A DNA stretch of 64,000 nt, taken from assembly GCF_914767665.1 (NCBI RefSeq), contig NC_059504.1, forward strand, positions 27,506,001-27,570,000. The letters are read 5' to 3'. Origin of the DNA: Harmonia axyridis. Taxonomy: Eukaryota; Arthropoda; Insecta; Coleoptera; Coccinellidae. The position numbers and the translations under genes are program-made. Below, in pieces: positions 37,401-48,500 of this stretch; position 1 is the stretch's first letter, and each line of letters opens with the position of its first letter. The notes beneath the pieces were generated by a model, which worked only from the letters and a program-made list of their open reading frames with translations, had not been told where the DNA came from and searched no databases.

Positions 37401-38971
37401 AAGGTAATTTCGATTAAATGTAATGAAATTAATAATCAAAGATCATCATGGAAAGTTAAAGTTTTAAACAACTTATTGAAATCTATTTACCAAATTTGTA
37501 ATAATATTTATTTCTCAGAAACGTTTATGTGGAAAACACAAATGTAATCAGCGTTGTTGTATCGAAATTGATCATATCTGCCCTCTTCCTTGCAATAGAA
37601 CACTTTCTTGTGGCAATCATAGGTGTGAATTAACATGTCATAATGGTAGATGCAAGCCGTGTATGGAAACTAGCTTCGAAGAGCTCTATTGTGAATGTGG
37701 CTCAGAAGTTATGTATCCTCCAATACCATGTGGAACTAGGCCACCGGTCTGTGATAAACCTTGTTCAAGACCAAGAGAATGTGGTCATGAAGTTAACCAT
37801 GCTTGTCATACAGGCCCTTGTCCACCTTGCACCATTTTATGCAAGAGATGGTGTTATGGTAAACATGAACTAAGAGGTGCTATACCTTGCCACCAAGAGG
37901 AATTCAGTTGTGGTTTGCCATGTGGAAAGCCTATGCCTTGTGGAAGACATAAATGCAGCAGTCCTTGTCACTCAGGTGAGCTATACTTTATTTTTCAGTA
38001 AGGTTACGTTAGATTCAGACATCTCTTCACAAGGTTAAAAAATTATGTTCTTCAATTAGGTGCCTGTCCTGTGCCTTGCAAACAACCATGTATGTTTGAA
38101 CGAGCAGTATGCGGGCATCCATGTAATGCTCCTTGCCATGAGCTTCCTTGCCCTCAAACCAGTTGCAAGAGTAAAGTAGCAGTTTCCTGCATTTGTGGAA
38201 TTCAAAAGGGCGTTCGATCCTGCAACGATGTGACTAATGAGATGAGAAATATAGAAATGGCTCGATTGAGTGAGAAGATGATGAGTATGTCGAAAAATGA
38301 ATCTGTAGACATAAGTGATATGAGCAAGCCCGAAAGAAGACCAAGTGTTCTTAAAATGTGAGTACTAAAAATATTTAGATTTTATTTTGCGCTACTATGA
38401 AAGCATTCTATTTATATTCCTCTACAGCTTAGAATGTACAGAAGAATGCCGTGTTATGGAAAGGAACCGAAGATTAGCCATAGGCCTACAAATTCGTAAT
38501 CCTGATATCAGCCAGAAACTCACTCCTCGTTATTCGGACTTCATGAAAAGATGGGCTACAAAAGATCCTCATTTCTGTCGAAGAATTCATGACAAGTTGA
38601 CAGAACTAGTAGTGTTAGCCAAGCAAAGCCAACAGAAGTGTCGCTCACACTCTTTCGAGTCCATGAATAGAGACAAGCGTCAATTCATTCATGAATATTG
38701 CGAGCACTTTGGTTGTGAAAGTGAAGCTTATGATACTGAACCAAATAGAAATGTTGTTGCTACAGCAATCCGAGATAAATCCTGGCTGCCCAGTATGAGC
38801 CTGTTGGAGGTTATTCAGAGGGAGAATGGCCAGAGGAAAGTGCCTATGCCATCCCATTTAGAAAGGAATTTGTGTTCTAAATCGGAAAGTGTAGCTTTGA
38901 AACCTTTGGGTAGAACTGTTAGGTTAGGTGTATCGCAAACTGATACTGATAATTTGAAAAGTAGTATTTAA
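25489..38971 (+). CDS. stc: Shuttle craft / NFX1-type zinc finger protein
   Basis: Orthologue of Drosophila shuttle craft and human NFX1, a nuclear transcriptional regulator. Seven exons: 25489-26275, 30056-30331, 35060-35595, 37215-37403, 37519-37975, 38060-38357, 38428-38971. They give 1028 residues. Order: a disordered Asn/Arg/Tyr-rich N-terminus (1-262); a RING/PHD-type finger from Cys283 (CLVCCELL, then HLKCTQAW and GWRCPACQ); a long run of NFX1 Cys-rich repeats of the form GHxC...CHxGxCPPC; and an R3H domain with RQFIHEYC (932-939). All junctions keep phase; at exon 3 only the second of two nearby acceptors fits. Introns 1 and 2 (3.8 and 4.7 kb) are filled with transposons. AATAAA at 39089-39094. 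Confidence 0.95.
26294..26486. mobile_element. Short MITE with 23-bp TIRs
   Basis: CCTGGTGCACATGAGCTGCA (26294 on) is mirrored at 26464-26486 with one mismatch over 23 bases. About 190 bases long, at the start of shuttle craft intron 1. Confidence 0.75.
26648..27284. mobile_element. TIR element, about 640 bp
   Basis: The left arm, starting GAGCTAGTGGATGGCAGACC, is mirrored from 27284 inward (GAGCCAGTGGACTGCAGACC). Similarity continues for roughly 90 bases and again at AGCTACAATCAGGAGC. No coding capacity. It contains a near-perfect palindrome at 26721-26752 (15-base arms, 2-base loop). Confidence 0.75.
27760..28085 (+). mobile_element. LINE 3' fragment, same family as 60290-62620
   Basis: The plus strand reads SLSVTEKHPSY, IRLFNEP and VFKKILINCPIDIE, which parallels the C-terminus of the large LINE protein at 60415-62601 (TITEKHPSY, MRLFNELP). 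It ends in a TTATTATTATTAATTTC tail. A 5'-truncated insertion in shuttle craft intron 1. Confidence 0.75.
28329..29221. mobile_element. TTAA-flanked piggyBac-like non-autonomous element
   Basis: TTAA (28325-28328) is followed by CACTATCACTGCGGCAT. The right end, inverted, reads CACGTTCACTGCGACTA next to TTAA (29222-29225). About 890 bases. The interior holds five GC-rich palindromic motifs of the type ATGCCCCCGGGGCATGTG (near 28350, 28515, 28568, 29117 and 29160), several followed by GCCGCAC. No transposase seen. TTAA target sites are the hallmark of piggyBac. Confidence 0.6.
30558..32320. mobile_element. TIR element with about 140-bp ends and decayed ORF
   Basis: The left arm (30558-30705: GCGATTTCAAAAATATTCTTT, GAGAATTTCATTAC) is mirrored at about 32165-32320. 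In between, the minus strand has broken coding-like stretches, e.g. DDIDKLRAVMFLNIRNL (near 31060) and ALRLVNSRDTDELFLM (near 31390). I do not recognise the family for certain. It lies in shuttle craft intron 2. Confidence 0.55.
32160..32545 (+). repeat. Repeat end, copy 1 of 2
   Basis: Sequence from the right arm of the preceding element onward (AATATAACAGATACGCTTTAG, GCAAATAGACCTGAAAGGTG) recurs at 33115-33840 in the same orientation with moderate divergence. Confidence 0.65.
32624..33078. mobile_element. Harbinger-like MITE
   Basis: TTA duplications (32621-32623 and 33079-33081) flank inverted ends TGGTGTGTTTATGCACC and TGGTGGGTTTATACACT, which remain alike for about 45 bases through CTAAACCTAAGAA. 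A 3-base TTA target site fits PIF/Harbinger. 455 bases, no coding capacity. Confidence 0.65.
33115..33840 (+). repeat. Repeat end, copy 2 of 2
   Basis: Parallels 32160-32545: AAATTCTACATAAT near 33130, then after an unrelated insert AAATATAACAGATACACTT and GCAAATAGACCTCATAGGTG near 33625-33715. Confidence 0.6.
34521..34935 (+). repeat. Two direct repeats of about 130 bp
   Basis: 34521-34650 and 34808-34935 share GTGTTGGATAACT, GACAGAGTCATCCCA and a TTTTTTCCAG-AGACCC block at about 287-base spacing. A dispersed or tandem repeat in shuttle craft intron 2; type unknown. Confidence 0.7.
35596..37214 (+). other. Shuttle craft intron 3
   Basis: 1.6 kb with no intact gene. Near 35728-35790 the plus strand reads a short Cys-rich string (EYGHKIDCPASCSPC) reminiscent of an NFX1 repeat but followed by stops. 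Near 37090-37160 a repeat fragment resembles sequence at 3520-3620 and 57540-57610. Confidence 0.4.
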
Positions 38972-39827
38972 TTAAAGTATTTAATACTCATTTTTTTTTT
39001 TAGTTATTAGTGGGGTGAGGAACTGAGAAGTTATAATTTGTCTAAATTTATAAATTTTTAAGATAGCTGGAAGTATATAAAAGAGAAAAATAAAGGTTGA
39101 TGTTATTATACCACTTCATTTAATGATTGGTGCATGCTTCCCAAATATTAGGTTTCAAATTATTTTTAATCATGTAGAAGTTTAAGTGAAATATTTGTTG
39201 GAATTGCATAAAAAAATTGAATTTGATTGTTGTTCTGTTCCTAAATATTTTATGATCATGTTTCCTTCCATTATCTTCATAATTTATACTATGTATTTGC
39301 AACTTATTGCAATTATATGTATTGATAATAGCTAATTTCGTAAATCATGTTTTTTTATTTGCAAGTTGATGGACTTCTTTATTTTATTGTAACCTTTTTC
39401 TACTACCGATGGGAATATATTCTATCAATAAAACTGGAATATAATTGGTAGTTTTGGGTGAAATAAAAATTCCTTGTATTTTTATCCAATAAAAATTTAT
39501 TAAAATTTTGATTCAATTTATATTTAAACACTGAAAATTTTGCAATTATGGTTCATTATTTTCTCTTAACACAAATTCTTTACCTTCCATGGAATAAATA
39601 TCACTCTGAATATGTTGAATGGAACTTATTCATTCGATAACTCAAATAAAATTTATATCCCATTTTAAAAAGTTGATACTGCAGTGAAAAAAGTATTATA
39701 TACATGAATAGTATTTGGACTGCTGAACTCTAAATGAATGTTTTGGTTGAATATGATGTAATATCAAAAATTGTCAATCTCAGTTTAACAAACAGGACTT
39801 GCAAAGTACTGAATGAAAATACAATTA
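38972..39827. other. Shuttle craft 3' flank
   Basis: AT-rich 3' UTR with AATAAA (39089-39094). No gene seen up to the pogo-like element. Confidence 0.5.
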
Positions 39828-40527
39828 CAGTAGATCCCTGATTATCCGTTTTACTCTGTAATCCGTGCTCGTCGACATTTTCACTCATCCGTTCCCACGA
39901 GCAGACATCCACTCGATTATTCGGGATTCACTTCATTGCGCATGCGCTATAGTAATAATTTGGTATAATTCGAAAATGTTTCAGTCGATGATGTTGAAGA
40001 ATGGCTATATTGGGATTTAAATGAACCCGGTTATCAGATACTGGATGATTCAGAAACCGCATCAAATTTCTCCCAACCTAACCACTGTATGGATACATAC
40101 GATGAAAGTGTTGAAGAATTTTCCACGCAGGAAAACACTGTTTCTGCCGAAGACGCGTTGAGATTCGCAAATGGTCTGATGCACTATTTAGAGCAGAAAA
40201 ATGATACGGATTATATTGATGTCCTCCACTTGAGGAAAATTAGGGCTCACATTTGTCTCAAGGTGAATAATAAAAAAAGACAGAAAAAAATTACAGTTTT
40301 TCAACTAATATATATATATATATATATACATTAGATGTAATATAGGTACCAATGCAACGATTTGTTTTTCATTTATATATATTATGATTCTATTGATTTT
40401 GTTGCTCAATAAATAATTATACCCCATACATTTTCTAATCTTCATAGTTGTAGTGCGTATTTTGAGAAATTTCGATTAACCGAGAACCGTTTCCCCTCCA
40501 TTAGGCCGGATGATCGAGGTTCTACTG
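39828..40527 (+). mobile_element. Pogo/Tigger-like element, internally deleted
   Basis: TA (39826-39827 and 40528-40529) flanks ends CAGTAGATCCCTGATTATCC and CAGTAGAACCTCGATCATCC (inverted). The interior has a plus-strand open stretch (about 39985-40330) reading DDVEEWLYWDLNEPGY, then SAEDALRFANGLMHYLEQ, typical of the C-terminus of pogo/jerky-like transposases. The DNA-binding and catalytic parts are missing, so the copy is non-autonomous. Confidence 0.75.
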
Positions 40528-41205
40528 TAAATCACAAACAAGAAGAACACCAAAAGATTAATCTGTTGTCAAAAACTATCAAAGACCACGAACTATTCAC
40601 TACCTAGTTAGCCTACAATTACCCTAAGGGTGGCTGCCAATTCCCTTATTTATGTTTAAATTCAACAAGCTTATAAGCAATCCCTTAATTTTTGGAAGGG
40701 CTTCCTAAGTATCTTAATCTTTATTTTCGATATTCTAACCAGAACCCCTCTCAGATTAGCCAGTGATGTGCACAGAATCAGAGAAAATCTATCGTTTCAC
40801 ACAATATATATTGTTCACAAAAAGGTTATAAAAATGATAGACAATATTCACCTAAAATTTACACGTAGTAGACAATAATTTACACTATAGTATACTGAAA
40901 TTGCAAATAAAAAATTCACTTATAAGCTATCACAATTACTCTTTGATACAATTATACATCAAATAACAACTGGTTAAGGAGGATATATTTCTTCTTCAAT
41001 AACTCTAATTATTTTTAATGAAATCATTGCAAATTAAATTTTTAAATGAAATTAAGTTAAGTCATTGTTATCCTCTTTCATAAGAAAAATAATTACAATA
41101 AAAATTCAACACTTATATTCGTTAGCATATCTAGAATTGAAAATATTTTTCATTTCCATTTTCCCAAGGTTTCCTCAATTCAGAAACAAAAAAAAAAGCA
41201 TACTG
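40528..41205. other. Intergenic region, 3' side of YKT6
   Basis: AT-rich; probably the YKT6 3' UTR. No other feature supported. Confidence 0.45.
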
Positions 41206-41961
41206 TTAAAATGAGCAACAACTATTAGTCTTTCTTGCTGTCTTATAGAATGCTTTAGATTGTATACTTAAACCTTCTGATTTAGCAACTAAATCATCTA
41301 ATTTTTCCCCTCTTTGCAAAACAGCTTCTATAGTGTGATGCTAAAAAAAAAGCAATGAATAAACATTACTGGATATCACTTCAAAAAACTTTTGAATACA
41401 GTCATCTAGTCTTCTGAAATTAAAAGCACCAAAAAACTCCCTACTTACCAGTATAATTTTTGTCTCGTCTAAATCTTCTTGTATTTTGGTCATAGCATCT
41501 GCTTCTTTTGGATTTTGGTATTTGGCAAGATGCTGATTCAACTGTGGATAAGATACATCTTTTTCTGTTAAATTTGGCCAATTGGAGGGATATATTTGAC
41601 TGAATTCGTCCAAAATTTTAGTAAGAAGAGTATGAGATACTCTAGAAGGATATTCATGGTCTGAAATCACTACTCCAGCCAAGTTATCTGATCTTACATA
41701 GACGTGACACATATATTCTGAAACATACAAATTTTATAATTGCAAATTACAGAAAATATATTAAATGCAACCTCCTTCCTTAACCGACTGTCTAGATGCG
41801 GGTGAAGTACGTTCTACGATGGTTTTACAAAAAAACGTCATGAATTCTTGAACAGAACCTTTTTGAAAATAACCAAATTTCTGGAGGTCGAAGGCCGATT
41901 TCAACCATTTTGCACTAGTAGGATCTTTATATAAAATACTTAAGCAATATAATTGCACCAT
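41206..41961 (-). CDS. Ykt6: Synaptobrevin homolog YKT6 (R-SNARE)
   Basis: Lipid-anchored R-SNARE acting in ER-Golgi, endosomal and autophagosome fusion. Three exons, 41961-41772, 41717-41449 and 41340-41206, give 197 residues (human 198). The N-terminal longin domain has GSVQEFMTFFCKTIVER; HVYVRSDNLAGVVISDHEYP follows; the SNARE motif carries the zero-layer Arg in AVLQRGEKLDDLV. The protein ends NSCCSF, so the terminal tetrapeptide is CCSF, one residue shorter after the double Cys than the human CCAIM end. The exon 1 donor (GTTGCA) is weak but is the one that keeps frame and matches family sequence. Divergent from DUS3L across a P-type transposon. Confidence 0.95.
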
Positions 41962-42075
41962 GGCTAAATTCAGTTATTCTATTTCAACTTAAAATAGGGT
42001 GCATTGAAGAAGGAAAATATTGACAAGGAAATTACGAGCTACAAATTTGAGATTTGACGTCTACCCATTTGAGAA

Positions 42076-44832
42076 TATTATCACAGATTACTAGCACAGA
42101 TTACTACAGATGTTTCACTCTATGCATTTACGAAGGAAATCGTCACCGGCGTTTCGTTGACCTCGAATTCGCTCTACTCGTATTTATGAATGAGTTCGGG
42201 GTGATTCGGGGTGACCAATCAGAGAGCTAGATTGATTCTTTCGACTAATCGCAGCGATAGTTCAATTTGAATCGTGGATTTTGCGTTCGCTTAGGTTATG
42301 TTATTGAAAATGACGGTTCTAAGAAAATAAATTTTATTTTGTTCTTGCTTGATTTAAAATATTAATGGCAAATATTTCTACATTCAAATATTTCTCTCAA
42401 TGTAGGATCGCTGCTCGAGCTCTCCTTGCAATCATAGTCTGCCGTAAACAGTCATTCATCAGTAAGACGAAAAAGAATTTTTGAATCTCAGAGATACCAA
42501 GCAACCCTTAGAACATTAATAAGATTCTAAGAAGCAACCAATAGACGTTTTTTTTAGTAATCATGCTAGTATTCCAAGGAATTTCATTTTTGATACATAC
42601 TTTCACACTCAGTTATTTTAGTGTATTGTTAGAAGTGTGGTGTAATTTTTAATTCTTGAGGTGTACCTTTTTAAAGCTCTCAGAAATACTCTTGTTTTTT
42701 GAAAGTGTCTAAAATGAAATTTTAAGTATGTGCTTTTCATTTCTGAAAATTATGAGGAATCCATATTAGTTTTCATTAGATATATTGCAATCTCTATCAT
42801 TGATTTGATTGCAACATTTCAAATTAATTATCAATTGTGCAGTGTTCCTCATCAGAGCTAGTAGCAGGCTCAATGAAAATCTATACCAATTTGAATCAGT
42901 ATCGAATAGAAATTGATTTTTAATATATGTTGTTTTGTTTAGTATCTAGTTGTTGATCTGTTGTGCATTTAGATATTGATTGAAAAATTCGATGAGCCTG
43001 AATGTGTTATGTATGTTTTCGAAAGAAATATTTGTCAAAAAAAAATCATTAAATATGCTAAGAAATACAACACTAATGAATGAATCCTGTTTATTTGCTT
43101 TTTTTTATTTTATACAATTCCTTTCCATTCATATCAAATTTAGTACATTTATCAGTTACACCTAAATTTTTTGAAAATGCAACAAAGTTAGAGCCCAAAT
43201 CAGACACTAGGACTCTTGCATCAAGTCCTATTTCAACCATTTTGTCGATGCAATCTCCAATAATTCCACTCAGGTCTGTTGGACTACAGGATGTATTCAA
43301 AAAATAATATCCTAATGGCTGCTTCCAATTATCGTTTATTCCTCTTGCCATCAATACTAAGGCATTTTTTGCTGGGATATATTTTTTCTCTTTGCCTGAA
43401 ATAAAAAGGTTTTGTAAAAACTTTTTCTATATATATCAAGTATTCAGCAAATGAAAAAATTCAGCTCTTAATGCTAACCAATATTGTGGAAACCCACAAT
43501 TTCATCATTTTTTGTATCATATTGCAAATTTGCTTTGATCGATACTTCATCCATTGACAAAGCACACATCCTGTCTTCTTTGCTTTTACCTTTTAGTCGC
43601 CATTTGAGACTTCTGAATATAAAATCATTTAAACCAGTTCCTTTCTGAATATTCTCTGTCATTCTTCTCAATGTAGATACTGATGGAAAATTATATATGG
43701 CAACCATTCTTTTATAAATTTTAGGCCCGGAATAATATAATGAAAGGGCATGCTGTTTAAATTCCTTGGTATATCTTCTTCCTTTTAGATTTTTATCATT
43801 GAGATCACTGATTATTTTGGCTATATTTCCAAAACTATTTGGCAGATGAATATCACAAGCCTTTTTGAATTTGTCTTTAGATAGTTGTGTCTTATAGGGA
43901 TCTATTTCCTGAATAGACTGTTCGAGGTTGAATGTCTTGAATTTCATTCTTTTAATTTCATTTTCCTCTGACTGAAAAATAAGGTTTTTTTTATTGACTA
44001 TATATTCTCCAAATTTAACTATATATTACCTCAATTAGATGCCTCAACTTTCTTTTTCTTGGTGTTTGGTGAGATAATTCTTTGGTTGTTTGAGTTTCTA
44101 TATGTGCAACTCGTTTTCCTTCGGTTCCCATTTTATCTTCTGTTTGGGTTTGAACAACTATTCCTCTTGGTTTTCGGAACAGATTCAATGTTGGAATTGC
44201 ATTTTTCGATAAACGGTGATTTGTCATTAGGTTGGCATCAAAGTGGATACTGCATATTCTGTTATTTGAATATAACAGCATTGCATCTTTGTTCATTATT
44301 ATGTCATCACTACAAGCCAATTTCTATTGCATCACTCGGTCCTTATAAACTGGATTAGGAAATCTGAAGAATCTTATGGAATTCGTAGAAATCCCTTGAT
44401 ATCTTGCACTATTACAATTTTTAACAGAACACTTCGTACTTTTTTTACCTTGACCGGCTTCCATATTCACTCATTCCAAATATATTATAAATAATAAAAT
44501 ATTTAGTTCCTTTGTTGTTTTAATTCAAAGAAATATATTTAATGTTTAAAAAAAAAACAGGTATTTTGAATACTTTGATGAATTTTGCTTGGTATTCAAT
44601 ATTCAAAGAGAATAGGAGTTGAATATAAGCAGTCGGGTGAATTCAAAAATTAGAATGGGTTAATCTGACAAATCACATGCGTTTTGAACCTTTTAGAAAG
44701 AGTGGGAAGTTCGGTTATCTTTGTCATTTTTTACTACAGTAGTTCATAGTGAAACTCAAGGTCAACGAAACGCCGTGCCTAAAAACGGCAGAGTGAATTG
44801 TCTGGTTAGTCTGTGTTACTAGTCTGTGATAT
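42076..44832 (-). mobile_element. P-superfamily DNA transposon (decayed)
   Basis: About 2.75 kb with long, imperfect inverted ends. The left end reads AATATTATCACAGATTACTA; the right, inverted, reads AATATCACAGACTAGTAACA. Both later share GGCGTTTCGTTGACCT, so the TIRs span about 95 bases. The minus strand carries a THAP-type, P/THAP9-like transposase relic (separate entry). It lies between YKT6 and DUS3L. The low-coordinate 1 kb (42.1-43.09 kb) has no recognisable coding sequence. Target duplication not resolved. Confidence 0.8.
43091..44464 (-). pseudogene. P/THAP9-like transposase relic
   Basis: An ATG at 44464 opens a THAP finger (KCSVKNCKSARY, then ICSIHF and AIPTLNLF). The conserved Trp codon of the THAP domain is a TAG stop at 44326-44324. 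Open frames then cover 44320-44015, 43947-43474 (RYTKEFKQHALSLYYSGPKI, CALSMDEVSIK with an acidic pair) and 43354-43091 (ARVLVSDLGSNFVAF). This order matches P-element/THAP9 transposase. Frames are separated by probable introns. The C-terminal part beyond 43091 is not recognisable. Non-functional as read. Confidence 0.8.
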
Positions 44833-45078
44833 TATTTACTAGAGACTCTACTCTATGGTATTTATCAATCAAATCAAGATCAAATAGTATTCTATGCTCA
44901 AAATTGTCGCTCTTCTCTAGTCTCTACCCATAGACCTTATATTATGGATATTAGGTCTATGTCTCTACCAGATCTTAGGTTAGGACAAAATTTGCAAATA
45001 AACACGTTTATTTATGGCATTATTTTATTACTCATTAGTATTCAGAACTCATTCATATATTGAAATATAGATTTCAGC

Positions 45079-48000
45079 ATGGGAGATTCAGGAGTATGCA
45101 GAATAAAACCTGAGTAAGATGATAATTTTGTTTACATTTGCTATTTTCTATTTTTAAATTTAGGTTTTTAATAGGTGAAAAACCTAGAGAATTGGCCATT
45201 GAATGTGTGTCAGAAAAAGATTTATTAAAATTGAGTGTTCCTAATAATTCTTTGGACCAAGAAGTTGAAAAATTATCAAGCAAACGATCAGCAGAGGAAA
45301 ATGAAGTTTCTTTCAATAAGAAAAAAAGGAAGTTACAAGGGCAAAATAAATCGAGAGGTCCTACCTATCGAATTGAGCAAGAAAAAGAACTATGTAATTC
45401 ATTAGTAAATAATAAAGGTGAAGATGTTTCATGCACTAGAAAGCAATGTAACTTTTTACATAATGTGGTTGATTATTTGGAATTAAAGGGTGAAGATTTG
45501 GGTAAAAACATGTTCAATCTAATTAATAATAATAACTAAAGTTTAAATTTCAGGAAATACCTGTTTCAATTTTGACACCACAGGAAAGTGTGAAAGAGGA
45601 TTAGCCTGTAGATTTGGTTCCCAACACATTAAGGGAAATATTAATGTTGTAGATGAAGTTAAATATACAAAATATTTGGAAAAAGGCCTGCAAACAAAAA
45701 ATATATTGACTAAGGAATTGCAGCATTCTCTCAGAAAAAGAAATTATGATTTCAGTTTATCTGAAGAACTCATTAAATATAATGATAAGGTTACTGGGGT
45801 AAGGATATTATTTTATTTCTATGTGTATCCAATATTATTTTTATCTTCAATTGTCTTAAAACGGAAGTATAAAAATTTATTGATCAATTAATATTTCCTT
45901 TTGGTAAGTGTTATTGGCAGTAATGCGTAAACATGTAGAATAGGTATATGACCTTGAGATCCTCGAAAGAAGTCCAATTGTCTACGTCAAATTGGTAGCT
46001 ACGTTGCCAGATTAAAAATAGTATTTATTTATTCGTTATTATTAGGGTAGACTTAAGTCAAGCTGAAGGATGTGTGATGATATATTACTACCATTCAATT
46101 CGGAGCTCCTAGTTTTGATTAAACTTCTTTAAAATAAACTTTCATTTCAGAAAATTTATGTGAATATTTTAATCACTTTGTTCTTAGAGCTTATGAAGCC
46201 AAGAACTAAGCAAAGAAAACTTTCACCTCTGTTAACAAGTGCTCCATCTGATTCACAAAAAAAATCCATAATTACATTTGGCTTAGAAAATTATATACAT
46301 GAATCAATTATCATGTTGATATAAAAATGTATTTTTTCGGCAACCGTCTAGGAAGTGCTCACTTCCCGGACGCTTTTTCTCTGAGAAAGTAGCATTTCCT
46401 GGCCTAGTCCGGAAAGTACGTACTTCCCGGACTAGGCCGGAAAAGAATCATAGAATCCATAGCAACCGAGATAACGGCTGACAGTTCATATGAAATTAGT
46501 TGTCAAAAATTTGCATGTTTTTTGATCGCAATCGCAATAAAATATGGAAAGCAGCAGCGATAGTGTTATTTTACATGGTTGCCGAAAAAATATTGTACGC
46601 AACACGCCCGAAAATGGTTTTTTTGGACTCACAGACTTCCAGGACTCGCTTACGCTCGTCCTGGAATTTTGTCTATTCGTCCAAAAAAACCCTATTTTCC
46701 GGACTTGTTACATAAATTACTATTTTTAACCACTCCATTTGAAGTTCTGTCAGTGGCCAATGCATTTCCATAAACTTCTTGGCAGCAGGATTAATTTTTT
46801 TGTAGCATTAACAGTCGTATTTGGAATCAGAATCAGAATAAATATTTAGAGATAAAGATATTATTATAACTTTCGCGACCGATGGCGAGAATTATTGAAA
46901 TACTTTTTACTTTACTTTAAATATCTGATTAATTTTTCTATCTGGCAATGTAGCTGACCTCAGTAATTGATAATATTATTTTAACAAATATCGATTTAAA
47001 ATTGAATTGAAATATTTCAATAAGTGTTCCAGTTATAATGTAACATAATCTTCAAAATTTTTCAGAAACTTGACACCAGTAAAAAAGAAATCAGAACAAA
47101 TGGTACAGTAACAGATGAAGACATCATCAAAATTCAACAAAGAGAAAAAAAAACAATTAACTGGAAGGATAAATTATTTTTAAGTCCATTAACTACAGTG
47201 GGTAATCTACCTTTTAGAAGAATATGCAAGGAATTTGGTGTTGATATAACCTGTGGGGAAATGGCAATGTGTACTTCATTATTACAAGGAGCCCCACAAG
47301 AATGGGCTCTTGTGAAGAGACATCATACTGAAGATATTTTTGGAGTCCAATTATGTGCTAATAATCCTCATTTGTTGACCAAATGTGGTCAACTTTTGAC
47401 TAAAGAAATTGATATAAATTTTATTGATTTAAATTTGGGGTGTCCTATTGACTTAATTTATAAAGAAGGTGGAGGTTGTGGCCTTCTGAAGAGACAGAAA
47501 GTTTTAGAATCATGTGTAAGAAATTTAGCTCAAATAATAGATATTCCTCTCACTGTGAAAACAAGGACAGGGATTTATAAGGATGAAAAAATCGCACATA
47601 AGTTGGTATGTATTTTCTTCTTCAATTGAAATTATACATGCTGGTGGTGATTTATAATAAAATTTGTTTTCTAGGCACCAAGTTTTAGAGATTGGGGTGC
47701 TAGTCTAATGACAATACATGGACGTTCTAGAGAACAAAGGTACACTAAAATGGCAGATTGGAATTATATAAATGAAGTTGTACAAGCGGCTGCACCAATG
47801 CCTGTTTATGGAAATGGGGATATTTTAAGTTATGACGATTACAAAAATTCTTTAGAAACATGTCCAGGATTAGCTGGAGTGATGATTGGAAGGGGAGCTT
47901 TGATCAAACCTTGGATATTCTCAGAGATTAAAGAACAGAAAATATGGGATATTTCAAGTTCAGAACGGTTTGACATTTTGAAGAGATTCACCAACTATGG

Positions 48001-48283
48001 GCTAGAACATTGGGGTTCTGACAATAAAGGTGTTGAGAATACCCGAAGATTTATGCTTGAATGGTTATCTTTTTTATATAGATATGTGCCTGTAGGACTA
48101 CTAGAATGTCCTCCTCAGAAAGTTAATGATCGTCCTCCATCATATAAAGGCAGAAATGATCTTGAAACATTGATGGCTTCAAGTTCAGCATCAGATTGGA
48201 TAAAACTTACTGAAATGCTGTTGGGACCAATTCCTGAAAACTTTCATTTTCTTCCTAAGCATAAGGCAAATTCTTATAAATGA
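45079..48283 (+). CDS. Dus3l: tRNA-dihydrouridine(47) synthase 3-like
   Basis: FMN-dependent enzyme reducing uridine 47 of cytosolic tRNAs (also reported on mRNAs). Five exons: 45079-45113, 45164-45501, 45554-45798, 47066-47605, 47675-48283. They give 588 residues (human DUS3L 650). Two CCCH zinc fingers lie in exons 2-3 (CNSLVNN...CTRKQCNFLH and CFNFDTTGKCERGLACRF). The TIM-barrel starts at SPLTTVGNLPFRRIC (246 on), with NLGCPIDLIYKEGGGCGLL, MTIHGRSREQRYTK and VYGNGDILS. The C-terminus ends FLPKHKANSYK, as in the family. AATAAA at 48283-48288 overlaps the last base of the stop codon, implying a very short 3' UTR or use of a later signal. Intron 3 contains palindromic repeats. Confidence 0.95.
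46401..46438. repeat. 38-bp near-perfect palindrome in DUS3L intron 3
   Basis: GGCCTAGTCCGGAAAGTAC meets its complement with one mismatch and no loop. Related CTTCCCGG motifs lie at about 46361, and TTTTTTCGGCAACC (46330) is mirrored near 46580-46595, so it probably belongs to a small TIR element at about 46327-46595. Confidence 0.65.
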
Positions 48284-48441
48284 ATAAAATAAAAAAATTA
48301 AAGTTTTTTTATTTATTTTTGTTTAAATTTTTTTTCAGTCCAAGGGATGGAACTTTGGAATTCTACTAAGAGAAGGAATAACTGCATAATTGACTGAACA
48401 ATTTTATAAAATTCTTCAGGACACTGAGTAATCTAATTTAC

Positions 48442-48500
48442 AGTAAACCCCACTAATCCGGTTTGGCAGGTCCGGCGCTCCGGTTAGTGTGACCTTGCTT
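48442..48500. mobile_element. Pogo-like element end (fragment)
   Basis: TA then CAGTAAACCCCACTAATCCG just downstream of DUS3L is a pogo-type terminus. It runs into the LINE that follows; no right end found. Confidence 0.4.

Noticed and set aside
45138..45539. Reading DUS3L exon 2 straight through to 45539
   Set aside because: The open frame runs past the donor at 45502 into intron; the next exon restores the second CCCH finger.
46140..46320. Possible extra DUS3L exon after an ATTTCAG acceptor
   Set aside because: The reading does not match DUS3L, whereas the acceptor at 47065 continues the family sequence in frame.
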